Shown here: in pieces, positions 15,393 to 22,229 of the stretch | How the letters are laid out: every line of letters starts with the position of its first letter | Position numbering within the stretch: the first letter of the stretch is position 1 | DNA from: Chryseosolibacter sp964393795 | GTDB taxonomy: Bacteria; Bacteroidota; Bacteroidia; Cytophagales; Cyclobacteriaceae | Length of the DNA: 26,816 nucleotides | Assembly (NCBI GenBank): GCA_964393795.1 | Contig: CAYMWA010000036.1 | Span: forward strand, 1 to 26,816 | Direction: 5' to 3' | Translations under genes and position numbers: made by a program | The notes under the pieces: generated by a model | Database searches by the model: none | Told to the model about the DNA's origin: nothing | What the model saw: the letters and a program-made list of their open reading frames with translations, nothing else

Positions 15393-16585
15393 GTCTCAGC
15401 CTGTATGTTTTTGTGTTCCCAGATTCGGTGCAGGGCCGTCATGCCGTACACGTGTTCCAGGATGTTCTGATCCGTTTTCGTCAATACTTCTTTCTTGTGC
15501 TCCAAAACTTTTCTGGCCGTCAGCAGCGCCTTTTCAAGGTGATAAGTGGCGAAGCCCTGTGCGCCTCCCCACGAAAAGGAGGGAATATAACGCGCAGGAA
15601 ATCCGTCTCCAAAAATATTAGCAGACACGTCGACCACAGTGCCCGTGTTGAACATGGTATTGATGCTGCATTTGCTATGGTCACCCATCATCAAGCCGCA
15701 AAATTGCTCGCCGGTGGAGATCAGCCGGTTTTCGGCGTGACACCAGATCTTCACATCATCGAACGTATTTTTCAGGTTGGAGGTATTGGTATCCGCCCCG
15801 AGGTTGCACCATTCGCCGATGACGGAACAGCCCAGGTAGCCATCATGCACCTTGTTGCTGTTTGCGAACATGACCGACTTGCTCACTTCCCCGCCCACCT
15901 TACACCTCGGACCGACCGTTGTGTCGCCGCGAATCTTTGCGCCCATATTGACGCGGGCTTCCGCACCCAGGGCGAAGGGGCCCCGGATGAGCGCGCCCTC
16001 GTCGATGTTGCTGTTTCGGCCCAGGTACACCGGCCCGCATTCGGCGTTGATGACCGCCGCTTTGATGGTGACACCTTCCTCCACAAAAAGATTTTCACGT
16101 CCATAAACGATTGTATGCGGGTCGGATACCGGACTTGAACTGCGCCCCTTTGTGATCAGTTTGAAATCAGCGGCGATCTGGGCGGCATTCTCCGCAAAGA
16201 TCTTCCACGGCCGGTCAATCAGGGTAAGCGGTGCATCGTATTGTATGGTGTTGGACTCCGTCATTTCTGTTTCTGGCGACAGGGTGGCGATGAGCAGTTG
16301 ATCGCGTACCAGGAAATGATGGGCAGGAAGGGAGCGGATGGCGTCGACAAGCTGCTGGTCAGGACAAATAGCACCATTGATCAGCAGGCTTTGGTCGGCC
16401 TCGCGTCTGGGAAATTTCTCCGAAAGGTAAGCGGCGGTTTGATACGAAGGTTTTGTGCCCAACCAATGCGCCCACTTCTCATCCAGCGTAAGTATACCGA
16501 CACGAATGTTGCTGACAGGCCGCGTATACGTGAAGGGAAGCAGGTTGATTCTGATGACAGGGTCGTCGAAGAGGATCGGATTCAT
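15389..16585 (-). CDS. GlmU-like putative sugar nucleotidyltransferase with left-handed beta-helix
   Basis: A 398-residue Bacteroidota-type protein. The N-terminal part (1 to about 170) resembles the GlmU-related family annotated as putative nucleotidyl transferase. It lacks the classical GGxGTRL nucleotide-binding loop: only the start MNPILFDDPVIRINLLPFTYTRP is conserved, so catalytic activity is uncertain. From about 175 to 335 there are hexapeptide repeats of a left-handed beta-helix (VTIKAAVINAECGPVYLG, IDEGALIRGP, ARVNMGAKIRGDTTVGP), typical of acyl- or nucleotidyl-transferases and trimer forming. The C-terminus is helical. It heads an operon with holB (4-nt overlap) and hemC; the biochemical link between them is not obvious. 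Confidence 0.8.
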   Translation of the reverse strand: MNPILFDDPVIRINLLPFTYTRPVSNIRVGILTLDEKWAHWLGTKPSYQTAAYLSEKFPRREADQSLLINGAICPDQQLVDAIRSLPAHHFLVRDQLLIATLSPETEMTESNTIQYDAPLTLIDRPWKIFAENAAQIAADFKLITKGRSSSPVSDPHTIVYGRENLFVEEGVTIKAAVINAECGPVYLGRNSNIDEGALIRGPFALGAEARVNMGAKIRGDTTVGPRCKVGGEVSKSVMFANSNKVHDGYLGCSVIGEWCNLGADTNTSNLKNTFDDVKIWCHAENRLISTGEQFCGLMMGDHSKCSINTMFNTGTVVDVSANIFGDGFPARYIPSFSWGGAQGFATYHLEKALLTARKVLEHKKEVLTKTDQNILEHVYGMTALHRIWEHKNIQAET

Positions 16586-16587
16586 TT

Positions 16588-16633
16588 AGGTTGCAGGTTT
16601 CAAGTTGCAAGTTTCAAGTTGCAGGTTGCAAGC
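16588..16633. repeat. Heptad repeat, GTTGCAG/GTTTCAA family
   Basis: Six units on the plus strand (GTTGCAG, GTTTCAA, GTTGCAA, GTTTCAA, GTTGCAG, GTTGCAA) start two bases upstream of the ATG of the minus-strand nucleotidyltransferase gene. The array therefore makes up that gene's immediate 5' region. Confidence 0.85.
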
Positions 16634-16671
16634 CTGCCCGCCGAAGCCCGCGTTACTTTCACATCCCGGAG

Positions 16672-16679
16672 GCGTAGGT
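16672..16679 (+). repeat. GCGTAGGT octamer
   Basis: Another copy of the octamer, between the heptad array at 16588 and the rpmE2 terminator. Confidence 0.4.
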
Positions 16680-16693
16680 GGGGCCACAAAAAT

Positions 16694-16724
16694 AAAAAAA
16701 AGGTCTTCAGGACGAAGACCTTTT
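16694..16724 (-). terminator. Intrinsic terminator of rpmE2
   Basis: Read on the minus strand, an 11-bp stem (AAAAGGTCTTC paired with GAAGACCTTTT) with a five-base loop is followed by a run of eight T. It begins 24 bases after the L31 stop codon. This separates rpmE2 from the downstream nucleotidyltransferase/holB/hemC operon. Confidence 0.9.
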
Positions 16725-16747
16725 CACAGTGCTTATTTGAAGAATAA

Positions 16748-16996
16748 TTAAGCCTTCTTCTGGTATTTGTTTCTGAATTTCTCAACCCGACCCGCGGTGT
16801 CGACAAACAGCTTTTTGCCGGTGAAAAACGGGTGCGAAGCCGAGCTAACCTCAACCTTGATCACCGGGTATTCCTTACCATCTTCCCATTTAATGGTCTC
16901 TTTCGACGCCTGCGTGGAGCGCGTCAGGAACTTCATATCGCTGGAAGTATCCCAAAAAACCACTTCCCTGTATTCCGGATGGATATCTTTTTTCAT
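16748..16996 (-). CDS. rpmE2: 50S ribosomal protein L31, type B
   Basis: Large-subunit ribosomal protein at the bridge with the 30S subunit. The 82-residue sequence (MKKDIHPEYREVVFWDTSSD at the start, SSASHPFFTGKKLFVDTAGR near 50-70, ending KFRNKYQKKA) is full length. It has no cysteines, so it is the zinc-free type B form. It is transcribed alone from its own promoter and ended by its own terminator, as is common for rpmE2. Confidence 0.96.
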   Translation of the reverse strand: MKKDIHPEYREVVFWDTSSDMKFLTRSTQASKETIKWEDGKEYPVIKVEVSSASHPFFTGKKLFVDTAGRVEKFRNKYQKKA

Positions 16997-17028
16997 GTCA
17001 ATTTGATGCTTTTTCTCCTAAAGGACTG

Positions 17029-17058
17029 CAAAGATAGGGAGCTTCAACCAAAATCCAA
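17029..17058 (-). promoter_or_regulatory. Promoter of rpmE2
   Basis: On the minus strand TTG (17058-17056) is followed after 19 bases by TATCTTTG (17036-17029), a full match to the Bacteroidota TTG/TAnnTTTG promoter. The transcription start would be near 17022, giving a leader of about 25 bases that contains AGGAG. Confidence 0.7.
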
Positions 17059-17074
17059 TATGCCCCGGGGCGAA

Positions 17075-17106
17075 TTTGTGACAGAATCCGATATTTCCTA
17101 AATTTG
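17075..17106 (+). promoter_or_regulatory. Promoter of the Wzi-like gene
   Basis: TTTG (17075-17078) is followed after 20 bases by TAAATTTG (17099-17106), a full consensus match on the plus strand, divergent from the rpmE2 promoter and only 16 bases from it. The predicted leader to the TTG start at 17237 is about 120 bases and contains a 33-codon open frame (17114-17215). Confidence 0.65.
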
Positions 17107-17236
17107 GCCCCAAATGGAACCATTTCCGGATCGACAATGGCAACAATGTCGCTCGAAAACCCTCGTGATATATGAGCGGCCCGACATTTCGCAATGTTAC
17201 AGCGCTGGAGTCTGAACAGCGAAATTCCTTATACTA

Positions 17237-18907
17237 TTGAACATACGATCGCTTTTGTGCTTTTTGCTTCTGCCAGTGCCCGGACTTGCACAAAGCACCT
17301 ACCTGCCGCTCAACCCTGATGCCTACCATCTTATTGACCGGTATGAGGTGAAGGCCGGACGATTGATGCCACAGCTGTTTACCACTGTAAAACCTTACGC
17401 CCGGTGGTCGGTCATCGATTACCTCGATTCTCTTGAAACACTCGACGTATTTGAATCGCCATCCGATCAGTTCAATTACGCCTACTTCAATACCGACAGT
17501 TGGGAGCGGTCAGGGGCCACAGGGGCAGACAGCAAACGGGCCTTCCTCAAATATTTTTACAGAAAAAAGGCCGACTTCTTTTCCGTTAACACGCCGGATT
17601 TTGACCTCCACATCAATCCCGTTCTCTATCTGGCGGCGGGAAACGATTCACGTCGTGATGACATGTTGTTTACCAACACCCGCGGCGTTGAAGTGCGCGG
17701 AATGGTGGATGGCAAAGTTGGCTTCTATACCTATCTGGCCGACAACCAGGCGCTGCTTCCATCCTACGTCGATGATCGCATGGCCGAGACCGGCGTCGTT
17801 CCTCATGAGGGTTTCTGGAAGCGATACAAAGATGGTGCTGGTGTCGACTTTTTGCAGGCGCGTGGCTACATCACCGTTCAGGCGACGAAGCATATCGATT
17901 TTCAATTCGGTCATGACCGGTTCTTTATTGGCAACGGCTACCGGTCGCTGATCTTTTCAGACTATGCACCTCCGGCACTGTTCCTCAAGGGCAATGTCAA
18001 AGTATGGAAACTGAACTATCTCTTTCTGTTGAACCAGATGACGGCCGACAACGTGCGCGCCGGCGGCGGCGGATACCCCAACAAGTTTGTAGCCCTGCAT
18101 CATCTCAGCATGAACATTGGCAGCAAATTCAATCTCGGCATCTTTGAGACAGTGATCTTTAGTCCCGATGATCCATCCGGAGCCGACAATTTCCGACTCG
18201 AATATCTCAATCCGATTATTTTCTACCGCGCTATCGAACAGCAGAACGGCAGTAGCGATAACGTGATGCTTGGCTTTGACTTCAAGTGGAACGCCATGCG
18301 TCAGGTTTCGCTCTATGGTCAATTTCTGCTCGACGAATTTGTCATCGACCACATTCGTGATGGAAATGGTTGGTGGGCAAATAAATTCGGTGTGCAGTTC
18401 GGCGGAAAATATGTTGACGCCTTCGATGTGTCCAACCTCGATCTTCAGGCAGAGTTAAACCTGATCCGACCCTATACCTATTCGCACCACACCGACTATG
18501 GAAACTATTCCAGCTACCGTCAGCCCATTGCGCACCCGTTGGGCGCTAATCTAAAAGAAGCAGCCGGCATCGTTCGTTACCAACCGGTTCCGCGGCTGAA
18601 TCTTATCGCAAAGCTCGTGTGGACCGAAATTGGACGCGACGCAGGCGATGTGAATTGGGGCGGAAACGTGCTGAAGAAGAATCAGACACGTGAGCGCGAC
18701 TTCGGTAACACAGTTGGACAGGGTGTTGGCAATGACATCATGTTCGGAAGTTTTACCGGATCGTGGCATTGGAAGCACAATCTTTTTATCGATGCCAGTG
18801 TCGTACTGCGGGAGAGTAAGAGTGAGGTGTTGCAGTACAACAATAGCACGTCGACAATGTCGGTCGCCCTGCGTTGGAACATCGCGAGACGACTTTACGA
18901 ATTTTAA
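17237..18907 (+). CDS. Wzi-like capsule-assembly outer-membrane beta-barrel protein
   Basis: A 556-residue outer-membrane protein of the capsule-assembly Wzi family found across Bacteroidota; some relatives are annotated as gliding protein RemB. A signal peptide (NIRSLLCFLLLPVPGLAQS) is followed by the typical YLPLNPDAYHLIDRYEVKAG segment. The rest alternates amphipathic strands, for example HIDFQFGHDRFFIGNGYRSL near 215-235 and DVMLGFDF-type strands, and ends in an aromatic residue (ARRLYEF) as barrel proteins do. The start is a TTG: no in-frame ATG precedes the signal peptide, and the TTG keeps it intact. The ABC exporter gene begins two bases after the stop, so the two are probably co-expressed. 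Confidence 0.8.
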   Translation: MNIRSLLCFLLLPVPGLAQSTYLPLNPDAYHLIDRYEVKAGRLMPQLFTTVKPYARWSVIDYLDSLETLDVFESPSDQFNYAYFNTDSWERSGATGADSKRAFLKYFYRKKADFFSVNTPDFDLHINPVLYLAAGNDSRRDDMLFTNTRGVEVRGMVDGKVGFYTYLADNQALLPSYVDDRMAETGVVPHEGFWKRYKDGAGVDFLQARGYITVQATKHIDFQFGHDRFFIGNGYRSLIFSDYAPPALFLKGNVKVWKLNYLFLLNQMTADNVRAGGGGYPNKFVALHHLSMNIGSKFNLGIFETVIFSPDDPSGADNFRLEYLNPIIFYRAIEQQNGSSDNVMLGFDFKWNAMRQVSLYGQFLLDEFVIDHIRDGNGWWANKFGVQFGGKYVDAFDVSNLDLQAELNLIRPYTYSHHTDYGNYSSYRQPIAHPLGANLKEAAGIVRYQPVPRLNLIAKLVWTEIGRDAGDVNWGGNVLKKNQTRERDFGNTVGQGVGNDIMFGSFTGSWHWKHNLFIDASVVLRESKSEVLQYNNSTSTMSVALRWNIARRLYEF

Positions 18908-18909
18908 TT

Positions 18910-20730
18910 ATGAAGATTTTTTTCAGAATACTGGGATATGCACCGCGGATAACGACGAGACTCGTCCGGTTTTTTCTATTTGCCCTTCTGGGTGTCGTGT
19001 TCAATGCCGTATACCTGGGTCTCATTCAGCCGTTGATCGATATCCTTTTCAGGGAATCTACCATCCAGGCAGTTCCCTACCCGGAGTTTTCGCTGTCGCT
19101 GGATTTTTTCAAGGCATACTTTCAGTATCACTACATGAACATCTTCATCGAATACGGTCCGTTACGTGCGCTGCTGTTCGTCTGTATATTGATTGTCGTG
19201 TTTGTGTTGCTTTCGAACATCTGCCGATACCTTGAGCGGATGACCGCTTCCAAGGTGAAGGTAGACATTGTGAAGAACATGCGCATGCACATATTCGAAA
19301 GGGTGTCATTGATGCACATCGGATTCTTCAACGATCAGCGCAAGGGTGATCTCATCTCACGGTTTACCAACGATATCTCCGAGGTGGAGGGTGCTGTGGT
19401 AAATGGATTGCGATCTGTATTTAAGGAGCCGATCACATTGATCGTTTTCATGATCATTCTTTTCACCATCAGCGTGAAGCTGACACTGTTCACCCTTGTG
19501 GTGTTGCCCATTACGGGAGGCGTGATTTCCGAGATCGTCCGACGACTGAAGAAGAAGGCCCGGATCAGTCAGGAGACGATGGGTCGGATTGTGAACATTC
19601 TCGATGAGACCTTTAGCGGAATGCGGGTGATCAATGCCTTTAACGCACGGAACTTCCTGTTGAAACGGATGGATGATGAAACAGCGTACCACAGAAAAGT
19701 AAACTATTCCATATCTCGAAAGAACGAGCTTGCATCACCGGTATCCGAATTTCTAGGCGTACTTGTTGTTGCCTGCATTCTTTACTATGGCGGCCACCTT
19801 GTGCTCGGCGGCGATCAGGAATTAAAGCCTTCGGTGTTCCTCGTCTTCCTGACTATTTATGCCAACATGATCCAGCCCGCAAAAAGTTTTACGAACGGCA
19901 TCACATCCCTCCAAAAGGGCACCATGTCGGCGCTTCGTATTTTTGCTGTGACCGACCTTCAGCCGGCGATAAAGAATAAAGAGAATGCGATTCCCGTAAG
20001 CGAATTCAAGGACGCCATCGAATTTGAGCATGTCAGTTTCGCGTATGATAAGGAAAGCGTTTTGCAGGATATCAGCTTGAAGATCAGGAAAGGAAGCACC
20101 GTTGCACTTGTAGGTCCGTCAGGAGGAGGCAAGTCGACCCTCGCCGACCTCGTACCCAGGTTTTACGATCCGTCCTCCGGTGTGGTCAGACTCGATGGTG
20201 TGCCGTTGCCCGACTACGATCTCGAATCGCTTCGGCAGCTGATGGGTGTGGTCACTCAGGAGTCGATTCTCTTCAACGACACGATTTTCAACAATATTGC
20301 TTTTGGGATGGAGAATGTGCAGGAGGAAGCCGTCATCCAGGCGGCAAAGGTCGCCAACGCGCACGACTTTATCATGCAGACGGAAGACGGTTACAACACC
20401 GTCATTGGCGAACGCGGATCCAAGCTTTCGGGCGGACAACGGCAGCGTTTGAGCATCGCCCGTGCGGTGTTGAAGAATCCGCCTATCCTTATTCTCGATG
20501 AGGCCACGTCAGCGCTGGACTCTGAATCCGAAAAGCTGGTGCAGGATGCGTTGAACAACCTCATGCAGAACCGCACGTCTATCGTGATCGCCCATCGCCT
20601 GAGTACGATTGTACACGCCGATGAAATTGTGGTAGTGCAGGAGGGGCGCATCGTGGAACGCGGCGGCCATCAGCAACTGATGCAGCAAGGGGGGCTTTAT
20701 AAGAAGCTTAACGAAATTCAGCAAGCCTAG
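18910..20730 (+). CDS. MsbA-like ABC exporter (fused permease and ATPase)
   Basis: Homodimeric ABC half-transporter that moves lipids, lipid-linked glycans or drugs across the inner membrane. The 606-residue protein starts at the ATG at 18910; an earlier in-frame ATG overlaps the Wzi-like gene. Residues 1 to about 340 carry six membrane segments, with a long loop after the first. The ATPase domain has Walker A GPSGGGKST (402-410), Q-loop Gln450, signature LSGGQ (506-510), Walker B ILILDE ending at Glu531, the D-loop SALD and H-loop His562. All catalytic residues are intact. Placement after a Wzi-like barrel gene suggests envelope lipid or polysaccharide export, but that is inference. Confidence 0.9.
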   Translation: MKIFFRILGYAPRITTRLVRFFLFALLGVVFNAVYLGLIQPLIDILFRESTIQAVPYPEFSLSLDFFKAYFQYHYMNIFIEYGPLRALLFVCILIVVFVLLSNICRYLERMTASKVKVDIVKNMRMHIFERVSLMHIGFFNDQRKGDLISRFTNDISEVEGAVVNGLRSVFKEPITLIVFMIILFTISVKLTLFTLVVLPITGGVISEIVRRLKKKARISQETMGRIVNILDETFSGMRVINAFNARNFLLKRMDDETAYHRKVNYSISRKNELASPVSEFLGVLVVACILYYGGHLVLGGDQELKPSVFLVFLTIYANMIQPAKSFTNGITSLQKGTMSALRIFAVTDLQPAIKNKENAIPVSEFKDAIEFEHVSFAYDKESVLQDISLKIRKGSTVALVGPSGGGKSTLADLVPRFYDPSSGVVRLDGVPLPDYDLESLRQLMGVVTQESILFNDTIFNNIAFGMENVQEEAVIQAAKVANAHDFIMQTEDGYNTVIGERGSKLSGGQRQRLSIARAVLKNPPILILDEATSALDSESEKLVQDALNNLMQNRTSIVIAHRLSTIVHADEIVVVQEGRIVERGGHQQLMQQGGLYKKLNEIQQA

Positions 20731-20769
20731 CGGCTTTGCGGATGTGTGTTTTTGGATTACCTTTAGGAA

Positions 20770-20811
20770 CGTGAATCGTGAGACGTGAGACGTGAATCGT
20801 GAATCGTGAGT
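20770..20811 (+). repeat. Heptad repeat, CGTGARW family (plus sense)
   Basis: Six units: CGTGAAT, CGTGAGA, CGTGAGA, CGTGAAT, CGTGAAT, CGTGAGT. It starts 40 bases after the ABC exporter stop, and a GCGTAGGT octamer follows at 20815. The complementary array is at 20941. Confidence 0.85.
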
Positions 20812-20814
20812 GGG

Positions 20815-20822
20815 GCGTAGGT
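20815..20822 (+). repeat. GCGTAGGT octamer
   Basis: A copy of the octamer directly after the CGTGA array. The comparable position after the array at 21370 carries the variant GCGTACGT (21421-21428). Confidence 0.45.
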
Positions 20823-20940
20823 TGGCTGAGGCTGATGCCTCGATCGGAAGTGTGAATGGCATGTGCGGTTTAACGGTTTCCATATCATCGACTGTATCAC
20901 CACTTGCGCGAAGAACAAAAAACGCCGAGTGGCACATACC

Positions 20941-21013
20941 AACTCACGACTGACGTCTCACGATTCACGACTGACGACTGACGATTCACGTCTCACGACT
21001 GACGTCTCACGAC
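20941..21013. repeat. Heptad repeat, CTCACGA/CTGACGA family (reverse sense)
   Basis: About ten units (CTCACGA, CTGACGT, CTCACGA, TTCACGA, CTGACGA and so on) run up to 19 bases before the next ATG. With the array at 20770 it could form a long stem around a loop of about 130 bases. I see no gene in 20731-21031. Confidence 0.85.
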
Positions 21014-21031
21014 CATGCCGAAAACTGAGCT

Positions 21032-21364
21032 ATGAAAAAAAACAGAGCAATCTTCTACATCATCTTCGCCTTGTTTCACCTCGGGGCTTTTGTCTTCACT
21101 GTCAAGCTTGGGAACGACCGCGCTTTTCTGTTGAGCGTGTACGACTGGGTTGCTTATTTCAAATGGGCCACGTTGCTTGGTGTAGTGCTGGTCGCGATCG
21201 ACCTCATCTGGACGCTGGTGTCAATAAAGGAGCATGGTCGCGAAAAAGCCGCACTTGTGCATGAAGTGAATGCCCTGAAAGCTAAACTTTTTGATATGCA
21301 GGAAGCGAAGACCAAGCGCGACACAGATCAGGGCCCGACGAGTCCGCCTCCTTCTGCACACTAG
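21032..21364 (+). CDS. Small membrane protein with two helices and a coiled coil, 110 aa
   Basis: Not a family I can name. It has two hydrophobic segments, about 7-25 (IFYIIFALFHLGAFVFTV) and 42-64 (YFKWATLLGVVLVAIDLIWTLV). A charged, probably coiled-coil stretch follows (about 68-95, with HEVNALKAKLFDMQEAKTK), then a Pro/Ser-rich tail. This resembles the general plan of small LapA-like inner-membrane proteins with a cytoplasmic helix. It stands alone between two heptad-array regions. Normal codon use, an ATG start and the clear hydrophobic pattern support it being real. Confidence 0.65.
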   Translation: MKKNRAIFYIIFALFHLGAFVFTVKLGNDRAFLLSVYDWVAYFKWATLLGVVLVAIDLIWTLVSIKEHGREKAALVHEVNALKAKLFDMQEAKTKRDTDQGPTSPPPSAH

Positions 21365-21369
21365 TGATG

Positions 21370-21418
21370 GTGAGTGGTGAATCGTGAGTCGTGAGTCGTG
21401 AGTCGTGAGTCGTGAGTA
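21370..21418 (+). repeat. Heptad repeat, CGTGAGT family (plus sense)
   Basis: Six units of CGTGAAT/CGTGAGT, five of them in an unbroken tandem, start six bases after the membrane-protein stop. The opposite sense appears at 21743 and 21858. Confidence 0.85.
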
Positions 21419-21564
21419 GGGCGTACGTTTGCTGTGGCTAGTGCGTTGACGGGAGATTTCCTCATCTCGATGTGTTGCTAAAAATTTCACATTTCTGTTT
21501 TTCAAGCATGCTCCACGGCCAAATCGTTCGTATCAGCGAACTCTCTGCAAGGTCTTGCGCGGGT

Positions 21565-21731
21565 CCCCTCCTTTTTTCAAGGAGGGGCAGTTTTGCCGTA
21601 GGCAAAACGGGGGTGGTTGGGCCGAACTATTCCAGTTTCGATTTTGGTTCAAGAAATACAGTTATTTAGCGCAGGTCGCAACCACCCCTGTTTGCTTGTC
21701 GCAAACAGGCCCTCCTTGAAAAAAGGAGGGC
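21565..21731. repeat. REP-like inverted doublet
   Basis: Two arms of about 55 bases (21565-21619 and 21678-21731) are near-complementary, and each contains two hairpins. Left: a CCCCTCCTT/AAGGAGGGG stem (21565-21587) and GTTTTGCC/GGCAAAAC (21590-21608). Right: CTGTTTGC/GCAAACAG (21688-21708) and GCCCTCCTT/AAGGAGGGC (21709-21731). The inner stems differ in sequence but keep their pairing, which points to selection on structure. The layout resembles REP doublets (REPINs). There is no coding content. Confidence 0.8.
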
Positions 21732-21742
21732 ACCCAGCACCC

Positions 21743-21809
21743 ACGTCTCGCGTCTCACGCCTCACGCCTCACGACTCACGACTCACGATTCACGTCTCAC
21801 GCCTCACGA
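21743..21809. repeat. Heptad repeat, CTCACGM family (reverse sense)
   Basis: About nine units of GTCTCGC/CTCACGC/CTCACGA/TTCACGT start 11 bases after the REP-like doublet. Confidence 0.85.
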
Positions 21810-21857
21810 AATAGCCGCACACACGCAGCTATCCGCACCCACCGGCAAGCAGCACCA

Positions 21858-21931
21858 CCCACTCACCACTCACCACTCACGATTCACTCCTCACGATTCA
21901 CGCCTCACGATTCACGATTCACGCCTCACGA
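21858..21931. repeat. Heptad repeat, CTCACCA/TTCACGA family (reverse sense)
   Basis: About ten units run from ACTCACC through CTCACGA, TTCACTC, CTCACGA and TTCACGC to CTCACGA. The array ends exactly where the 55-bp sequence bordering the first assembly gap begins. Confidence 0.85.
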
Positions 21932-21986
21932 TTGGTTTCAACCTCTTTTCTTCCTAACTTACCTTCGGCAGGTCGGATTAATGATC
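21932..21986 (+). repeat. 55-bp duplicate, left of gap 1
   Basis: This is identical over its full length to 22087-22141 on the other side of the 100-N gap. A perfect 55-base overlap of two contig ends is the simplest explanation. Confidence 0.85.
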
Positions 21987-22086
21987 NNNNNNNNNNNNNN
22001 NNNNNNNNNNNNNNNNNNNNNNNNNNNNNNNNNNNNNNNNNNNNNNNNNNNNNNNNNNNNNNNNNNNNNNNNNNNNNNNNNNNNNN
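21987..22086. other. Assembly gap 1 (100 N)
   Basis: Exactly 100 N, a placeholder length. The flanks are identical 55-mers, so the real distance is probably zero or negative and no sequence may be missing. Confidence 0.9.
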
Positions 22087-22141
22087 TTGGTTTCAACCTC
22101 TTTTCTTCCTAACTTACCTTCGGCAGGTCGGATTAATGATC
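22087..22141 (+). repeat. 55-bp duplicate, right of gap 1
   Basis: The second copy of 21932-21986. After it the sequence continues into the 5' region of the ComM-like gene. Confidence 0.85.
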
Positions 22142-22229
22142 CGGCCATGCCGTGTTTATGTTATTGAAGTGAACGTGAGATTATTCCCGCGATTCGCTTC
22201 TATAGGTTTCCCTCTCAACCTGAATGCTT

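Noticed and set aside
15413..16138. 241-codon plus-strand frame
   Set aside because: It lies opposite the beta-helix nucleotidyltransferase-like gene, whose hexapeptide repeats are real.
20863..21264. Plus-strand frame with SRLT/HDSRL repeats
   Set aside because: It translates the CACGACT-type array and then runs out of frame across the small membrane-protein gene.
21472..21814. Plus-strand frames across the REP-like doublet and array
   Set aside because: The peptide follows inverted repeats and heptads; there is no coding pattern.
21743..21931. CRISPR-like repeat array
   Set aside because: The units are seven bases, contiguous and degenerate, with no spacers, and there are no cas genes.
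21932..22141. 55-bp direct repeats as attachment sites of a mobile element
   Set aside because: Perfect identity exactly at both edges of a 100-N placeholder is better explained by overlapping contig ends.
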